A DNA stretch of 25,952 nucleotides from Candidatus Omnitrophota bacterium (GCA_029931885.1 JAOZRJ010000002.1:1-25952); one strand, 5' to 3'. Positions 16,929 to 24,890 are shown, counted from the first letter of the stretch. Translations and numbers: made by a program. The notes: generated by a model from the letters alone, not told the origin.

Positions 16929-16957
16929 AATATAACACCTAAAAGATGTCTTGTCAA
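16929..16957 (-). promoter_or_regulatory. Sigma70-type promoter of the pyr operon
   Basis: Perfect TTGACA (16957-16952), 17-nt spacer and TATATT (16934-16929), with a predicted start near 16922. It lies between the rsmI stop (16990) and pyrR, and gives a leader RNA of about 225 nt before pyrR. Confidence 0.85.
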
Positions 16958-16989
16958 GGGAAGAAAACCTTGCCCTAATCCTTAAAAAA

Positions 16990-17658
16990 CTAAGAAATTA
17001 AAGCGTTGAGCAGCACAACAAACTCGCCTTTTGGAGCTTTTTCTGAAAAATGCTCAATAAGTTCGCTTGCCTTACCTTTTTTCACTTCTTCAAATTTCTT
17101 AGTCAGCTCTCTGGCGCACACAACAAAAGGATCACCTAAGACTTCCTTAATATCTGTTAAAGATTTTATAATCCGATGAGGGGCCTCATAAAAAATAACG
17201 GTTCTTTTTTCCTCTTTCAATTCGAATAGCTTTTTTTGCCGTGCTACAGATTTTACAGGAAGAAATCCTTCAAAAATAAAACTGTGCGCAGGCATTCCTG
17301 ATAGAGATAAAGCAGCAATTAATGCCGTCGGACCCGGAATCACAGTTATAGGAATATCATTCTCTTCCACAAGCTTAATTAAAGTATATCCCGGATCACT
17401 TATACCAGGAGTTCCGGCATCACTGACAAGAGCAACATCTTTTCCTTTCTGAAGAAAATTTAAAATAGATTGTGATTTCGAAACTTTATTATGCTCATAA
17501 TAACTCGTTAAAGAAACATGAATGTCATAATTATTGAGTAAAATCTTTGCATGGCGGGTATCTTCTGCGGCAATCAAATCAACATTTTTAAGTGTTTCAA
17601 TAGCTCTCAATGTAATATCTTTTAGATTTCCTATAGGAGTGGAAACAATATATAACAT
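16990..17658 (-). CDS. rsmI: 16S rRNA (cytidine1402-2'-O)-methyltransferase RsmI, short form
   Basis: 222 residues of tetrapyrrole-methylase fold. LYIVSTPIGNLKDITLRA, DLIAAEDTRHAKILL, VALVSDAGTPGISDPGY, VIPGPTALIAALSLSG, FEGFLP and VIFYEAPHRI are the family blocks. It 2'-O-methylates C1402 in the decoding centre of 16S rRNA. Family members usually have about 270-290 residues; this one stops after the catalytic domain and lacks the small C-terminal domain. The start overlaps the glmS stop by one base (TAATG). Confidence 0.93.
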   Translation of the reverse strand: MLYIVSTPIGNLKDITLRAIETLKNVDLIAAEDTRHAKILLNNYDIHVSLTSYYEHNKVSKSQSILNFLQKGKDVALVSDAGTPGISDPGYTLIKLVEENDIPITVIPGPTALIAALSLSGMPAHSFIFEGFLPVKSVARQKKLFELKEEKRTVIFYEAPHRIIKSLTDIKEVLGDPFVVCARELTKKFEEVKKGKASELIEHFSEKAPKGEFVVLLNALIS

Positions 17659-19493
17659 TACTCGACCGTAACAGACTTTGCCAAGTTTCTTGGTTGATCA
17701 ACATCATTGCCGCGCTTAACAGATATATAATAAGCTATCAGCTGAAGCGGAATAATGGCAGTGAGCGGCGTCAATAATTTATGAACACGCGGAATATAAA
17801 TAACATTGCTGGCATTTTGTTGAATAGCATTATCACCTTGGGTTGCGATAGCGATAATTTTTCCTTTCCGTGCTCGAATTTCTTGCATATTAGAAATCAT
17901 TTTTTCATATGTCTTGGCCTCGGGTGCGATGCAAACAACAGCTCGATACTCATCAATAAGAGCAATCGGACCATGCTTCATTTCGCCTGCTGCATATCCT
18001 TCAGCCGGAATATAAGAAATTTCTTTTAGCTTCAAAGCTCCTTCTAATGCGGAAGGATAATTGATATTTCGTCCTAAAAATAAAAAACATCCAAAATGTG
18101 CATTATTCTTTGCAACCTTTGCAATCCTATTTCTCGCTTTTAAAATCTGCGTAATAGCACACGGAATTTGCTTTAATCCCTTAATAATCTTTTGTGCCTT
18201 TTTAGAAGAAATCTTTTGATTTGCTATTCCCAATTTAAGCGCAAAAAGATATAACATAAATAGCTGCGCTGTATATGCCTTTGTTGACGCTACACCAATT
18301 TCTGGTCCGGCATGCGTATATAAAACTCCATCTGATTCTCTAACCAAAGAAGATCCTACAACGTTACAAATCGAAATAATCTTTGCGCCCTTTGTCTTAG
18401 CCTCACGAACAGCAGCTAAGGTATCAGCTGTTTCCCCTGACTGACTAATCGCAATAATTAATGTTTTTTTATTAATAATAGGAGATCGATATCGAAATTC
18501 ACTTGAAACATCAACAGAAACAGGCACAGATGCTAATTGTTCAATGATATATTTCCCAACAAGTCCGGCATGATATGCGGTTCCGCAGGCAACAATAACA
18601 ATATTTTGAACCTGCTTTAACTGTTTATCTTTTAAAGATAATCCTTCTAAAAGAATTTTACAGTTCGCTTTAATCCGGCTTGAAAACATGCCTGCAAGCA
18701 CTTTTGGCTGCTCATGGATTTCTTTAAGCATAAAATGCGCAAAACCTTCTTTTTGAACAGAATCAAGCTTAAAAGAAACCTGACAAATTTTTGGAACTCG
18801 CTTCTTACCATCAAAATCACAAATTCTTATACTATCAGCTTGTATATCAGCAATTTCTCCATCTTTGAGATAAATGATATTTCTTGTTCGATTTAAAATG
18901 GCAGGAACATCTGAGGCAATAAAGTTTTCGCCCTTCCCAACGCCGATAATAAGCGGAGATCCAAGTCGTGCAGCAATCAATCTATCGGGATGATCGCTTG
19001 AAATAATTCCTAAAGCGAAAGACCCTTTTAATTTCTTTAAAGTTTTCTGAACAGCTTCTAAAAAATCCCCCTTATAAAAAGAAGAAATAAGATGCACTAC
19101 AACCTCGGTGTCTGTTTCAGAAAAAAACTTAACACCTTTACTTTTTAACTGAATTCTTATTTCTTGATAATTCTCAATAATGCCGTTGTGAACTAGAAGG
19201 ATTTTTTTAGATGAATCAATATGAGGATGTGCGTTTGCTTTTGTCGGCTTACCGTGAGTAGCCCATCTAGTATGCGATATTCCAAGGAAGCCTTCAGGAA
19301 GACCATGACTTTTTAAAAAATTAGATAAATTTTGTATTTTTCCTGGAGTCTTACAAAATTTTATCTTTTGGTCTTTATTGGAAACAACTCCGACCCCACA
19401 AGAATCATAACCCCGATACTCAAGGCTTTTTAGCGCACTTACAAGAATAGGTGTCGCATCTTTCTTCCCAATATAGCCAACAATTCCACACAT
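17658..19493 (-). CDS. glmS: Glutamine--fructose-6-phosphate aminotransferase (isomerising)
   Basis: 611 residues. It makes glucosamine-6-phosphate, the entry to peptidoglycan and LPS amino sugars. N-terminal Ntn glutaminase domain with nucleophile Cys2 (MCGIVGYIG), SHTRWATHGKPT and VHNGIIENY. Two SIS isomerase domains follow (ISQSGETADTLAAV; ASTKAYTAQ; EGALKLKEISYIPAEGYAAGEMKHGPIAL) and the conserved tail DQPRNLAKSVTVE. It lies 23 nt after the bL27-like gene. No glmS ribozyme could fit in that space. Confidence 0.98.
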   Translation of the reverse strand: MCGIVGYIGKKDATPILVSALKSLEYRGYDSCGVGVVSNKDQKIKFCKTPGKIQNLSNFLKSHGLPEGFLGISHTRWATHGKPTKANAHPHIDSSKKILLVHNGIIENYQEIRIQLKSKGVKFFSETDTEVVVHLISSFYKGDFLEAVQKTLKKLKGSFALGIISSDHPDRLIAARLGSPLIIGVGKGENFIASDVPAILNRTRNIIYLKDGEIADIQADSIRICDFDGKKRVPKICQVSFKLDSVQKEGFAHFMLKEIHEQPKVLAGMFSSRIKANCKILLEGLSLKDKQLKQVQNIVIVACGTAYHAGLVGKYIIEQLASVPVSVDVSSEFRYRSPIINKKTLIIAISQSGETADTLAAVREAKTKGAKIISICNVVGSSLVRESDGVLYTHAGPEIGVASTKAYTAQLFMLYLFALKLGIANQKISSKKAQKIIKGLKQIPCAITQILKARNRIAKVAKNNAHFGCFLFLGRNINYPSALEGALKLKEISYIPAEGYAAGEMKHGPIALIDEYRAVVCIAPEAKTYEKMISNMQEIRARKGKIIAIATQGDNAIQQNASNVIYIPRVHKLLTPLTAIIPLQLIAYYISVKRGNDVDQPRNLAKSVTVE

Positions 19494-19516
19494 AATTTAA
19501 ATTTCTAAAAACTTTC

Positions 19517-19825
19517 TTACTTTGAAGTTTTTTCAGCAGAAGTTTTCTTGGTTGTCTTTGGTTTTTTCTTCGCAACAACTTTTTTAGCAGGTCGAACATT
19601 AACAGTGGTAATTGCTTTCTTATATTTTCCTCTTTTTTTCGTAAAATAAACTTCTCCTTCACAAGCCGCTGTTAAATGCATTCTCCCTGCCACGTTAACG
19701 CCTGGCTTCCACTTATTTCCCTCTCTGGTTAACACAGTTCCTGCCTTAACATGAGCGCCGCCAGTAACTTTTATCCCTCGTGTTTCTTTATAATTAATTT
19801 TTGATATTCCGCCTACTTTACTCAT
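19517..19825 (-). CDS. Divergent bL27-like ribosomal protein
   Basis: 102 residues, strongly basic. GGAHVKAGTVLTREGNKWKPGVNV and the following MHLTA...GEVYFTKK match the core of ribosomal protein bL27 (GNILVRQRGTKFHPG.NV ... G.V.F). The N-terminal tail that reaches the peptidyl-transferase centre is shorter than in normal bL27: SKVGGISK stands where HKKGGGSSRNGRDS is usual. The C-terminus carries an added Lys/Ala/Thr tail of about 25 residues. A perfect AAGGAGG ribosome site lies five nt before ATG 19825. It is either the only bL27 of a divergent lineage or a second copy; no rplU is beside it, although rplU-rpmA is the usual order. Confidence 0.75.
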   Translation of the reverse strand: MSKVGGISKINYKETRGIKVTGGAHVKAGTVLTREGNKWKPGVNVAGRMHLTAACEGEVYFTKKRGKYKKAITTVNVRPAKKVVAKKKPKTTKKTSAEKTSK

Positions 19826-19849
19826 CTATTCCTCCTTAAACTATCTCTT

Positions 19850-20596
19850 TTATTCTAATAATTTATTAATTTCTTTTTTTAAATCTTCAGCAGATCTCGC
19901 ACTGGTTCTTTTTCCATTAATGAAAAATGTCGGAGTTCCTCTTACGCCAACTTCACGCGCAATAGCGATATCTTTCTTAATACTCTTCTCATAAGACGCA
20001 TCATTTTCCTGAAGCATTTCTAAGAAATCCTGCGTGTCGAAACCTAATTGGACTGCCAATTCATTATATTTTTCTTTACTTAAATTCTTAGCATTATCAA
20101 ATAACAAATCCATCATTTCCCAATATTTTCCTTTTTCCTCAGCAACAAGAAGCACTTTTGTAGCAGATCGCGCTTCCTTATGATAACTTAATGGAAAACT
20201 TTTAAAAACATAACGAACGCCGCTGGGATAAGAATTAACAACTTCCATAAAAATCGAATGAAACTTCTGGGAATACGGACATTGAAAATCAGAAAACTCA
20301 ACAATCGTAACTTTCCCCTGAGGATCCCCTTTAACAGGTGATTGGTCAATATTAATATTATGAACCTTATTCATGTTCACGGGAGGTCTCTTCTCAGCCT
20401 TTTTTCTTGAGGGCCTAACTGTTCTTTTTCTTTTTAAGTTATCTAATATTTCCTGCTGATTTCTTTCAATTGTAGCAAGCCTCTGCTCAAGTCTTTCTTG
20501 AAAAGCAAAATTCCTGCTATAATTATTAATTGTTACAGCAAAAAATAATAAAATAACAAAAATACCAATCAAAACCATTGCAAACCTTTTTAGCAT
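19850..20596 (-). CDS. DsbA-like thioredoxin-fold protein, membrane-anchored, CPYS active site
   Basis: 248 residues: N-terminal TM anchor (about 6-24), a coiled-coil and basic linker (30-75), then a thioredoxin_4/DsbA domain. The active site is FQC106-PYS109, so the second Cys of CxxC is Ser. A cis-Pro loop RGTPTFFING and helical insertion are present. Proteins of this group act on disulfides outside the cytoplasm; with one Cys this one would form mixed disulfides or reduce/isomerise rather than oxidise as classical DsbA does. AGGAG precedes ATG 20596. It lies 58 nt after the small membrane protein gene. Confidence 0.88.
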   Translation of the reverse strand: MLKRFAMVLIGIFVILLFFAVTINNYSRNFAFQERLEQRLATIERNQQEILDNLKRKRTVRPSRKKAEKRPPVNMNKVHNINIDQSPVKGDPQGKVTIVEFSDFQCPYSQKFHSIFMEVVNSYPSGVRYVFKSFPLSYHKEARSATKVLLVAEEKGKYWEMMDLLFDNAKNLSKEKYNELAVQLGFDTQDFLEMLQENDASYEKSIKKDIAIAREVGVRGTPTFFINGKRTSARSAEDLKKEINKLLE

Positions 20597-20654
20597 ACTT
20601 CTCTCCTAAATTTAAATATCAGCTCCAAATTCTTATTTCTCAAATAATAACTTA

Positions 20655-20816
20655 TTACCTCTTATTTTCTTCAAGAGTTTTTCTAACCGTCTCTGCAGCG
20701 AGCCTTTTTACATCTTCTTTCATCCTTTTTTCCCAAACATTCAGCCTAACAAAAATAAAAGAAGCAAAAATGCTCATAATTAATACTGTTGCTAAAAGGG
20801 ATACTGCATTCTTCAT
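20655..20816 (-). CDS. Small single-pass membrane protein, 53 residues
   Basis: ATG 20816 has AGGAG six nt upstream. The product begins MKNAVSLLATVLIMS, has one TM helix (about 4-24) and a charged cytoplasmic helix of about 28 residues (VWEKRMKEDVKRL...). It is unrecognised. It is the first gene after the promoter at 20848-20876 and precedes the DsbA-like gene, which has a similar TM-plus-coiled-coil N-terminus, so the two may interact. Confidence 0.65.
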   Translation of the reverse strand: MKNAVSLLATVLIMSIFASFIFVRLNVWEKRMKEDVKRLAAETVRKTLEENKR

Positions 20817-20847
20817 ATTTTGCTCCTAAATTATTTTTGAATGAACG

Positions 20848-20876
20848 ATTTTACCCTATAACTTTGTTTTTGGCAA
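20848..20876 (-). promoter_or_regulatory. Sigma70-type promoter upstream of the small membrane protein, dsbA-like, bL27-like, glmS, rsmI genes
   Basis: TTGCCA (20876-20871), 17-nt spacer and TAAAAT (20853-20848), starting about 25 nt before the 53-residue ORF. It lies immediately after the S11 peptidase stop. Gaps downstream are all under 60 nt, so one transcript through rsmI is likely. Confidence 0.6.
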
Positions 20877-20893
20877 TTGATTTTATACTCTCC

Positions 20894-21739
20894 CTATAAG
20901 GCAACGCCGCCATAATGAGATACAATATATTTAATATCTTTCCAGCGGCGACCGCTACGACAGCCAAAAATTGCTATAATCAAGTCGTCATTTCCTTTTT
21001 TCAAATAGCCAAGAAAACAGGCTCTTGCCTTTTTTGTATAGCCAGTTTTACCATAAAGTTTTCGCTTCCACTTAAAGAAAAGCATCTTATTGTGACTTTT
21101 TAATTTTATTTTGCGTCCAGCCTCAGAATAAATTGTTGCATATTTACGCTTAATAGACTTTTTAAAAAACGGATGTTTTAAAGCTGCGCGAAAAATCAAA
21201 TACATATCATAAGCTGTTGAATACTGAGCTCCTGCAGCTGTTGGAAGGCCATTAGAATTGGCAAATCTTGTATTACGGCACCCAAGCGCACGAGCACGCT
21301 TATTCATCATTGCAACAAACTTTTTTTCTGTCCCTGCAACAGCTTCCGCCAATACAACACTAGCATCATTCGCTGATTTTAAAATAATAGCTAAAAGAAG
21401 ATTAGATATTTTGTATTTTTCTCCTGACCGAACATGAATCTTGCTAGGCTGAGGATACGTGGCATTTTTGCTAACCTTAACAACTTTTTTTAACGGCAAT
21501 CTCTCCAAAACAAGTAAAGCAGTCATAACCTTTACTGTGCTCGCAGGCAAAACCTTTTTATGAACATTCTTTCCATAAAGACGCTTAACTTTAGTACTGT
21601 TCGAGAAAATAACTGAAGAAGCAGAAACATTGTATTTTTTTCCGGCATCCGCTTCTTTTAAGAAAAAGCCTAAAAGGCAACAAGCAAGCAAAAAGAAACC
21701 TATTAAAATTTTTTGTACTGTAAAAACTCTTTTTAGCAT
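20894..21739 (-). CDS. D-alanyl-D-alanine carboxypeptidase (peptidase S11)
   Basis: 281 residues. Signal peptide with hydrophobic core (11-27) and ADA-G cleavage region. All three penicillin-binding motifs are present: S67-TVK (SxxK), S122-AN (SxN) and K231-TG. The GYTKKARACFLGYL strand follows. It trims terminal D-Ala from peptidoglycan stem peptides in the periplasm. The C-terminal membrane-anchor domain found in DacA/DacC is absent. It is the last gene of a unit with the Ddl-like ATP-grasp protein (gap of six nt). Confidence 0.93.
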   Translation of the reverse strand: MLKRVFTVQKILIGFFLLACCLLGFFLKEADAGKKYNVSASSVIFSNSTKVKRLYGKNVHKKVLPASTVKVMTALLVLERLPLKKVVKVSKNATYPQPSKIHVRSGEKYKISNLLLAIILKSANDASVVLAEAVAGTEKKFVAMMNKRARALGCRNTRFANSNGLPTAAGAQYSTAYDMYLIFRAALKHPFFKKSIKRKYATIYSEAGRKIKLKSHNKMLFFKWKRKLYGKTGYTKKARACFLGYLKKGNDDLIIAIFGCRSGRRWKDIKYIVSHYGGVAL

Positions 21740-21745
21740 AAAGAA

Positions 21746-22765
21746 TTATTTTGACCGTTGAAAAGCTAAAAAAATTATCTTTTGGATTAAAGAATTATAG
21801 GAAATCCCTATTTTTTCTGCAGATTGTGCAACCTCATCGCATTGCGCAATACATGGATTAGCATTTGGCTCAATCACGTACACCATCCCGCTATCAGTTA
21901 TACGAATATCAAAACGCGAATAGCTTTGGATATTCAAAGAGCGATACGATCTCTTACAAATATCTCGAATCTTCTCTTCAAGGCCATTAGCGAGATTCCC
22001 AACGAAAACACTTTTAATATTCCACTTTTTACGATATTTGTCATCCCATTTGGCTTTATATGTTGCGATACGCGGTTCATCTTCAGACATTTTTCCAAAT
22101 TTCATCTCTCTTAAGGGCAAAACTTCTAAACGTTTATTACCAAAAATACTTACATACATTTCCCGACCATCAACATACTCTTCCGCAATAGCATCGATCT
22201 GCATACTGTTATGAATAAACTTGATTCTTTCAACAAACGATTCCTCACTATCAACCACTGATGCTAAAGAAATACCCCTTGAGGCCTCCTCACTCAGAGG
22301 CTTTACAACTGCTGGAAGCTTAATATATCTTGGAAGCCAAACGCGATGATTATGATAAAAAGTATGAAAACGTGGTACACGAACACGATGAAAACGTAAA
22401 ATCTTCTTTGCCAAGGCTTTATCATTACAAATAAACAAGCTACCTGCAGATGCACCTGTATAAGGAAAACCCAACATTTCTAAAAGGCCTGCGATATTTT
22501 TATCAAGATACGCCTTTTGATTAAATACTTCAACTAAATTAAAAATAACATCTGGAGGAAACTCCTTTACCTCTTCAAGAAGAATATTTATATCATTATA
22601 AAGACCTAACAATCGAACCGTATGACCATTTTCTAAAAGCGCCTTATAAACATCATTTTCTGTATACCAATTATCCTCGTCCTGAAATTCTTCTTTAAAA
22701 TCATACCCTCGAGGTTTAAAATATGGACTATCAAAAATAAGGAGGACTTTTAATTTTTTACGCAT
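21746..22765 (-). CDS. D-alanine--D-alanine ligase-like ATP-grasp protein
   Basis: 339 residues. Ddl-type ATP-grasp features: PDVIFNLVE, YTGASAGSLFICNDKALAKKIL, PAVVKPLSEEASRGI (ATP-binding Lys and loop), IAEEYVDGREMYV, and RFDIRITDSGMVYVIEPNANP with the Mg-binding Glu and Asn. The glycine-rich loop is EEASRG rather than EGSS.G and the N-terminal HG..GE motif of true Ddl is missing, so it may join other amino-acid or peptide substrates. It starts three nt after the metallopeptidase stop. Confidence 0.85.
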   Translation of the reverse strand: MRKKLKVLLIFDSPYFKPRGYDFKEEFQDEDNWYTENDVYKALLENGHTVRLLGLYNDINILLEEVKEFPPDVIFNLVEVFNQKAYLDKNIAGLLEMLGFPYTGASAGSLFICNDKALAKKILRFHRVRVPRFHTFYHNHRVWLPRYIKLPAVVKPLSEEASRGISLASVVDSEESFVERIKFIHNSMQIDAIAEEYVDGREMYVSIFGNKRLEVLPLREMKFGKMSEDEPRIATYKAKWDDKYRKKWNIKSVFVGNLANGLEEKIRDICKRSYRSLNIQSYSRFDIRITDSGMVYVIEPNANPCIAQCDEVAQSAEKIGISYNSLIQKIIFLAFQRSK

Positions 22766-22768
22766 TTC

Positions 22769-23809
22769 TTATTTTTTCTTTTTTGTTCCCCGAAACCACC
22801 CTGTGTGCAAATAATTCATAGCTAACGCTGTGATATAGGTTGCTACTTTTAAAATCGCTGTATTCTCAGAACTTTTCACAACAAGCTTTAAAACACGACA
22901 CCTTTGACAAATATCTTTAAATAAATCATTGATAATATATTTTTTCTCTCCTGTCCACATAGAAACATTATTTAATATCTCTCGACGATATTTCCGAATA
23001 CTTTTTGCAGCAGATGGCATTTTCTTATTTTCTTGAGATTGTTCCGAGAAAATTCTTCTTAAATTCTCATCATGAAAATGTGCAAAATCCTCGGCACAAA
23101 CATGCCGTCTTTTCTTATAATGATTCTGCAGTGTTCTTTTTAAAGAAGAAACATGCCAATACTTCTTTCCTGCTTTAGCTAACGGCTCTTTTCCCTGAAT
23201 TTCTTTCATAAGCCGATCAATATACTCCAACTTTTTTATTACCTTCCAATTTTTATACTGCACGCGCCAATCCAAATTCGGAGTCAACCACACAGAAAAT
23301 GTTTCTGCAAAATCTTCATCTGGATGATATTGCGCATAAAATCCATCTAAATGCCGAACAAAATTTTTACTATATGGCCTAAACCGATATGTATCTTCAT
23401 AATCGGCTGATGAATGCCCAAAAGTTTTTTGCCAACTTTTTCTTTTTTGAAAGCGATAAGCATAACTTATGGCATGGCCCATTTCATGGCGCAATAACTG
23501 CAAACATGTCTTTTTTGTTCCTCCTTCAGCATCAAGCATCATCTTTTGTTCTAAATGCATCAAACTTGGATGTGCCAAATAAAAAGGAATACCAATAATT
23601 GGTTCGTCTTCAGGGGTCAGCCATTCTTCAGCGAGATAGACCTGCGGCTTAAACTTTATTTCTTTAGCATCTAGCTCGCTATAAAGCTCCTCGATGCATT
23701 CTGCGATCCACGTTCCTTGAATTGACAAAGAAAAATCACAAATGCGCAAAGAAAGAAGCTGCTCCTCGGATAATTCTAATAAATTTATATTTGCTTTTTT
23801 TCGTTTCAT
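22769..23809 (-). CDS. Putative zinc-binding metallopeptidase (Peptidase_Mx-like)
   Basis: 346 residues, cytoplasmic (no signal peptide). It has the zinc motif RH108-E-M-G-H112 and, about 50 residues later, HPDEDFAETFSVWL with acidic residues fit to be the third ligand (E165-E169). YRFRPYSKNFVRHLDGFYAQYHP lies between them. This layout matches the uncharacterised zinc-binding metallopeptidase family PF15887, as far as I can judge without a search. The C-terminal 120 residues are basic and helical. First gene of the three-gene unit. The substrate is unknown. Confidence 0.75.
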   Translation of the reverse strand: MKRKKANINLLELSEEQLLSLRICDFSLSIQGTWIAECIEELYSELDAKEIKFKPQVYLAEEWLTPEDEPIIGIPFYLAHPSLMHLEQKMMLDAEGGTKKTCLQLLRHEMGHAISYAYRFQKRKSWQKTFGHSSADYEDTYRFRPYSKNFVRHLDGFYAQYHPDEDFAETFSVWLTPNLDWRVQYKNWKVIKKLEYIDRLMKEIQGKEPLAKAGKKYWHVSSLKRTLQNHYKKRRHVCAEDFAHFHDENLRRIFSEQSQENKKMPSAAKSIRKYRREILNNVSMWTGEKKYIINDLFKDICQRCRVLKLVVKSSENTAILKVATYITALAMNYLHTGWFRGTKKKK

Positions 23810-23835
23810 ACCATTCCCTTAAAATCCTTTTTAAA

Positions 23836-23844
23836 ATTATACCA
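23836..23844 (-). promoter_or_regulatory. Extended -10 promoter for the metallopeptidase unit
   Basis: TGG-TATAAT read on the - strand (23844-23836), a perfect -10 with the TGn extension. The -35 region is weak (ATTACT at 17 nt). The start would be near 23829, about 20 nt before ATG 23809. Confidence 0.6.
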
Positions 23845-23894
23845 TAGGTTTCTATTTTAGTAATACCCGTTTAAAATTAATTTCTGAATTAATA

Positions 23895-23923
23895 AAGACA
23901 ATTTAGATATTTTCTGTTATTAT
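23895..23923 (+). promoter_or_regulatory. Possible promoter of uppP
   Basis: AAGACA (23895-23900), 17-nt spacer ending in TGT, and TATTAT (23918-23923), an extended -10 form. It is followed by AAAGGAAAAT before the ATG at 23952. It is divergent from the metallopeptidase promoter. Confidence 0.45.
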
Positions 23924-23951
23924 TTTTATATCCAATTAAAGGAAAATAACT

Positions 23952-24743
23952 ATGCTTGAATCAATTGTTTTAGGAATCATCCAAGGTATCACTGAGTGGC
24001 TTCCGGTCAGCTCTGAAGGAATGATTTCTTTAATAAAAATGAAATTCTTCGGCGCCTCCTCTTTCGAATCTATGATTCAGCTCGCGCTAGCCTTACATTT
24101 AGGAACATTCTTCGCAGCCCTAATTTATTTCTGGAAAGATGTTGTTGTTCTTTCAAAGGATTTATTTGCATACAAAACAGCCAATGATGAAAATAAAAAA
24201 CTTTTAAAATTTCTTATTATCTCTACGCTTATCAGCGGTATCTTCGGATCAATAATAATTTATTTTGTTTCTTTAGCCGCCGCCGAGTTTGAAAGATCTG
24301 GAAAAATTATTACATGTGCTATTGCATTTCTTTTATTTATTACTGCATTAATGCAACTAAAAACTAAATCAAAAGGCCTCAAAGTAATTGACGGGCTTAG
24401 AGTGGAAGACAGTATTATTTTAGGAATCGCCCAAGGGCTCTCCGCTCTTCCAGGATTATCACGATCCGGAACAACAGTTTCTTTTTTGCTTTTACGCGGA
24501 TTCGACAAAGCTGTTGCTCTTAAATTAAGCTTCTTAATGAGCCTACCAATTGTTTTTCTTGGAAACGTAATTTTAGGATTACGTCATTTTCATTTTACTG
24601 TTGAAACAATTCTTGGAATTCTTGCTGCTTTCATTTTTGGCTTATTAACAATACGTATTTTCTTTAAAATTGCTGAAAAAATTAATTTCGGCTACTTCGT
24701 CATCCTAATTAGCCTTCTAACAATTCTTTCTATTTTTATCTAA
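23952..24743 (+). CDS. uppP: Undecaprenyl-diphosphate phosphatase (BacA/UppP)
   Basis: 263 residues, about eight TM segments. It recycles undecaprenyl pyrophosphate for peptidoglycan and other surface polymers. The first motif Q11-GITE15-WLPVSSEGM fits the (E/Q)xxxE metal motif, and the second is LPGLSRSGTT with the phosphate-binding Arg. The usual His of SSTGH (His30 in E. coli) is Met24 here, as in SSEGx variants. Length is normal. It is the only gene in its transcript as far as seen. No clear terminator follows. Confidence 0.94.
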   Translation: MLESIVLGIIQGITEWLPVSSEGMISLIKMKFFGASSFESMIQLALALHLGTFFAALIYFWKDVVVLSKDLFAYKTANDENKKLLKFLIISTLISGIFGSIIIYFVSLAAAEFERSGKIITCAIAFLLFITALMQLKTKSKGLKVIDGLRVEDSIILGIAQGLSALPGLSRSGTTVSFLLLRGFDKAVALKLSFLMSLPIVFLGNVILGLRHFHFTVETILGILAAFIFGLLTIRIFFKIAEKINFGYFVILISLLTILSIFI

Positions 24744-24890
24744 ACAAAGCTTCGCAAAAATAAAAAGCCACATACTTAAAGTAATCCCTGAGAAAACAAC
24801 CAACAAATAACTTAAATATCTTTTATGGTTAAATTTTAATTCTTTTTACATGAGGATAAACACATGACATTTTAAATTTCCTTATCTTTA

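Noticed and set aside
16940..16980. Hairpin CAAGG...CCTTG after rsmI as a terminator
   Set aside because: Only five base pairs, no U-tract, and it overlaps the pyr -35 box.
19494..19516. glmS ribozyme upstream of glmS
   Set aside because: Only 23 nt separate the bL27-like gene and glmS, too short for the ribozyme.
20578..20829. 83-codon + strand open frame
   Set aside because: It is antisense to the small TM protein gene, has no ribosome site and lies in a - strand operon.
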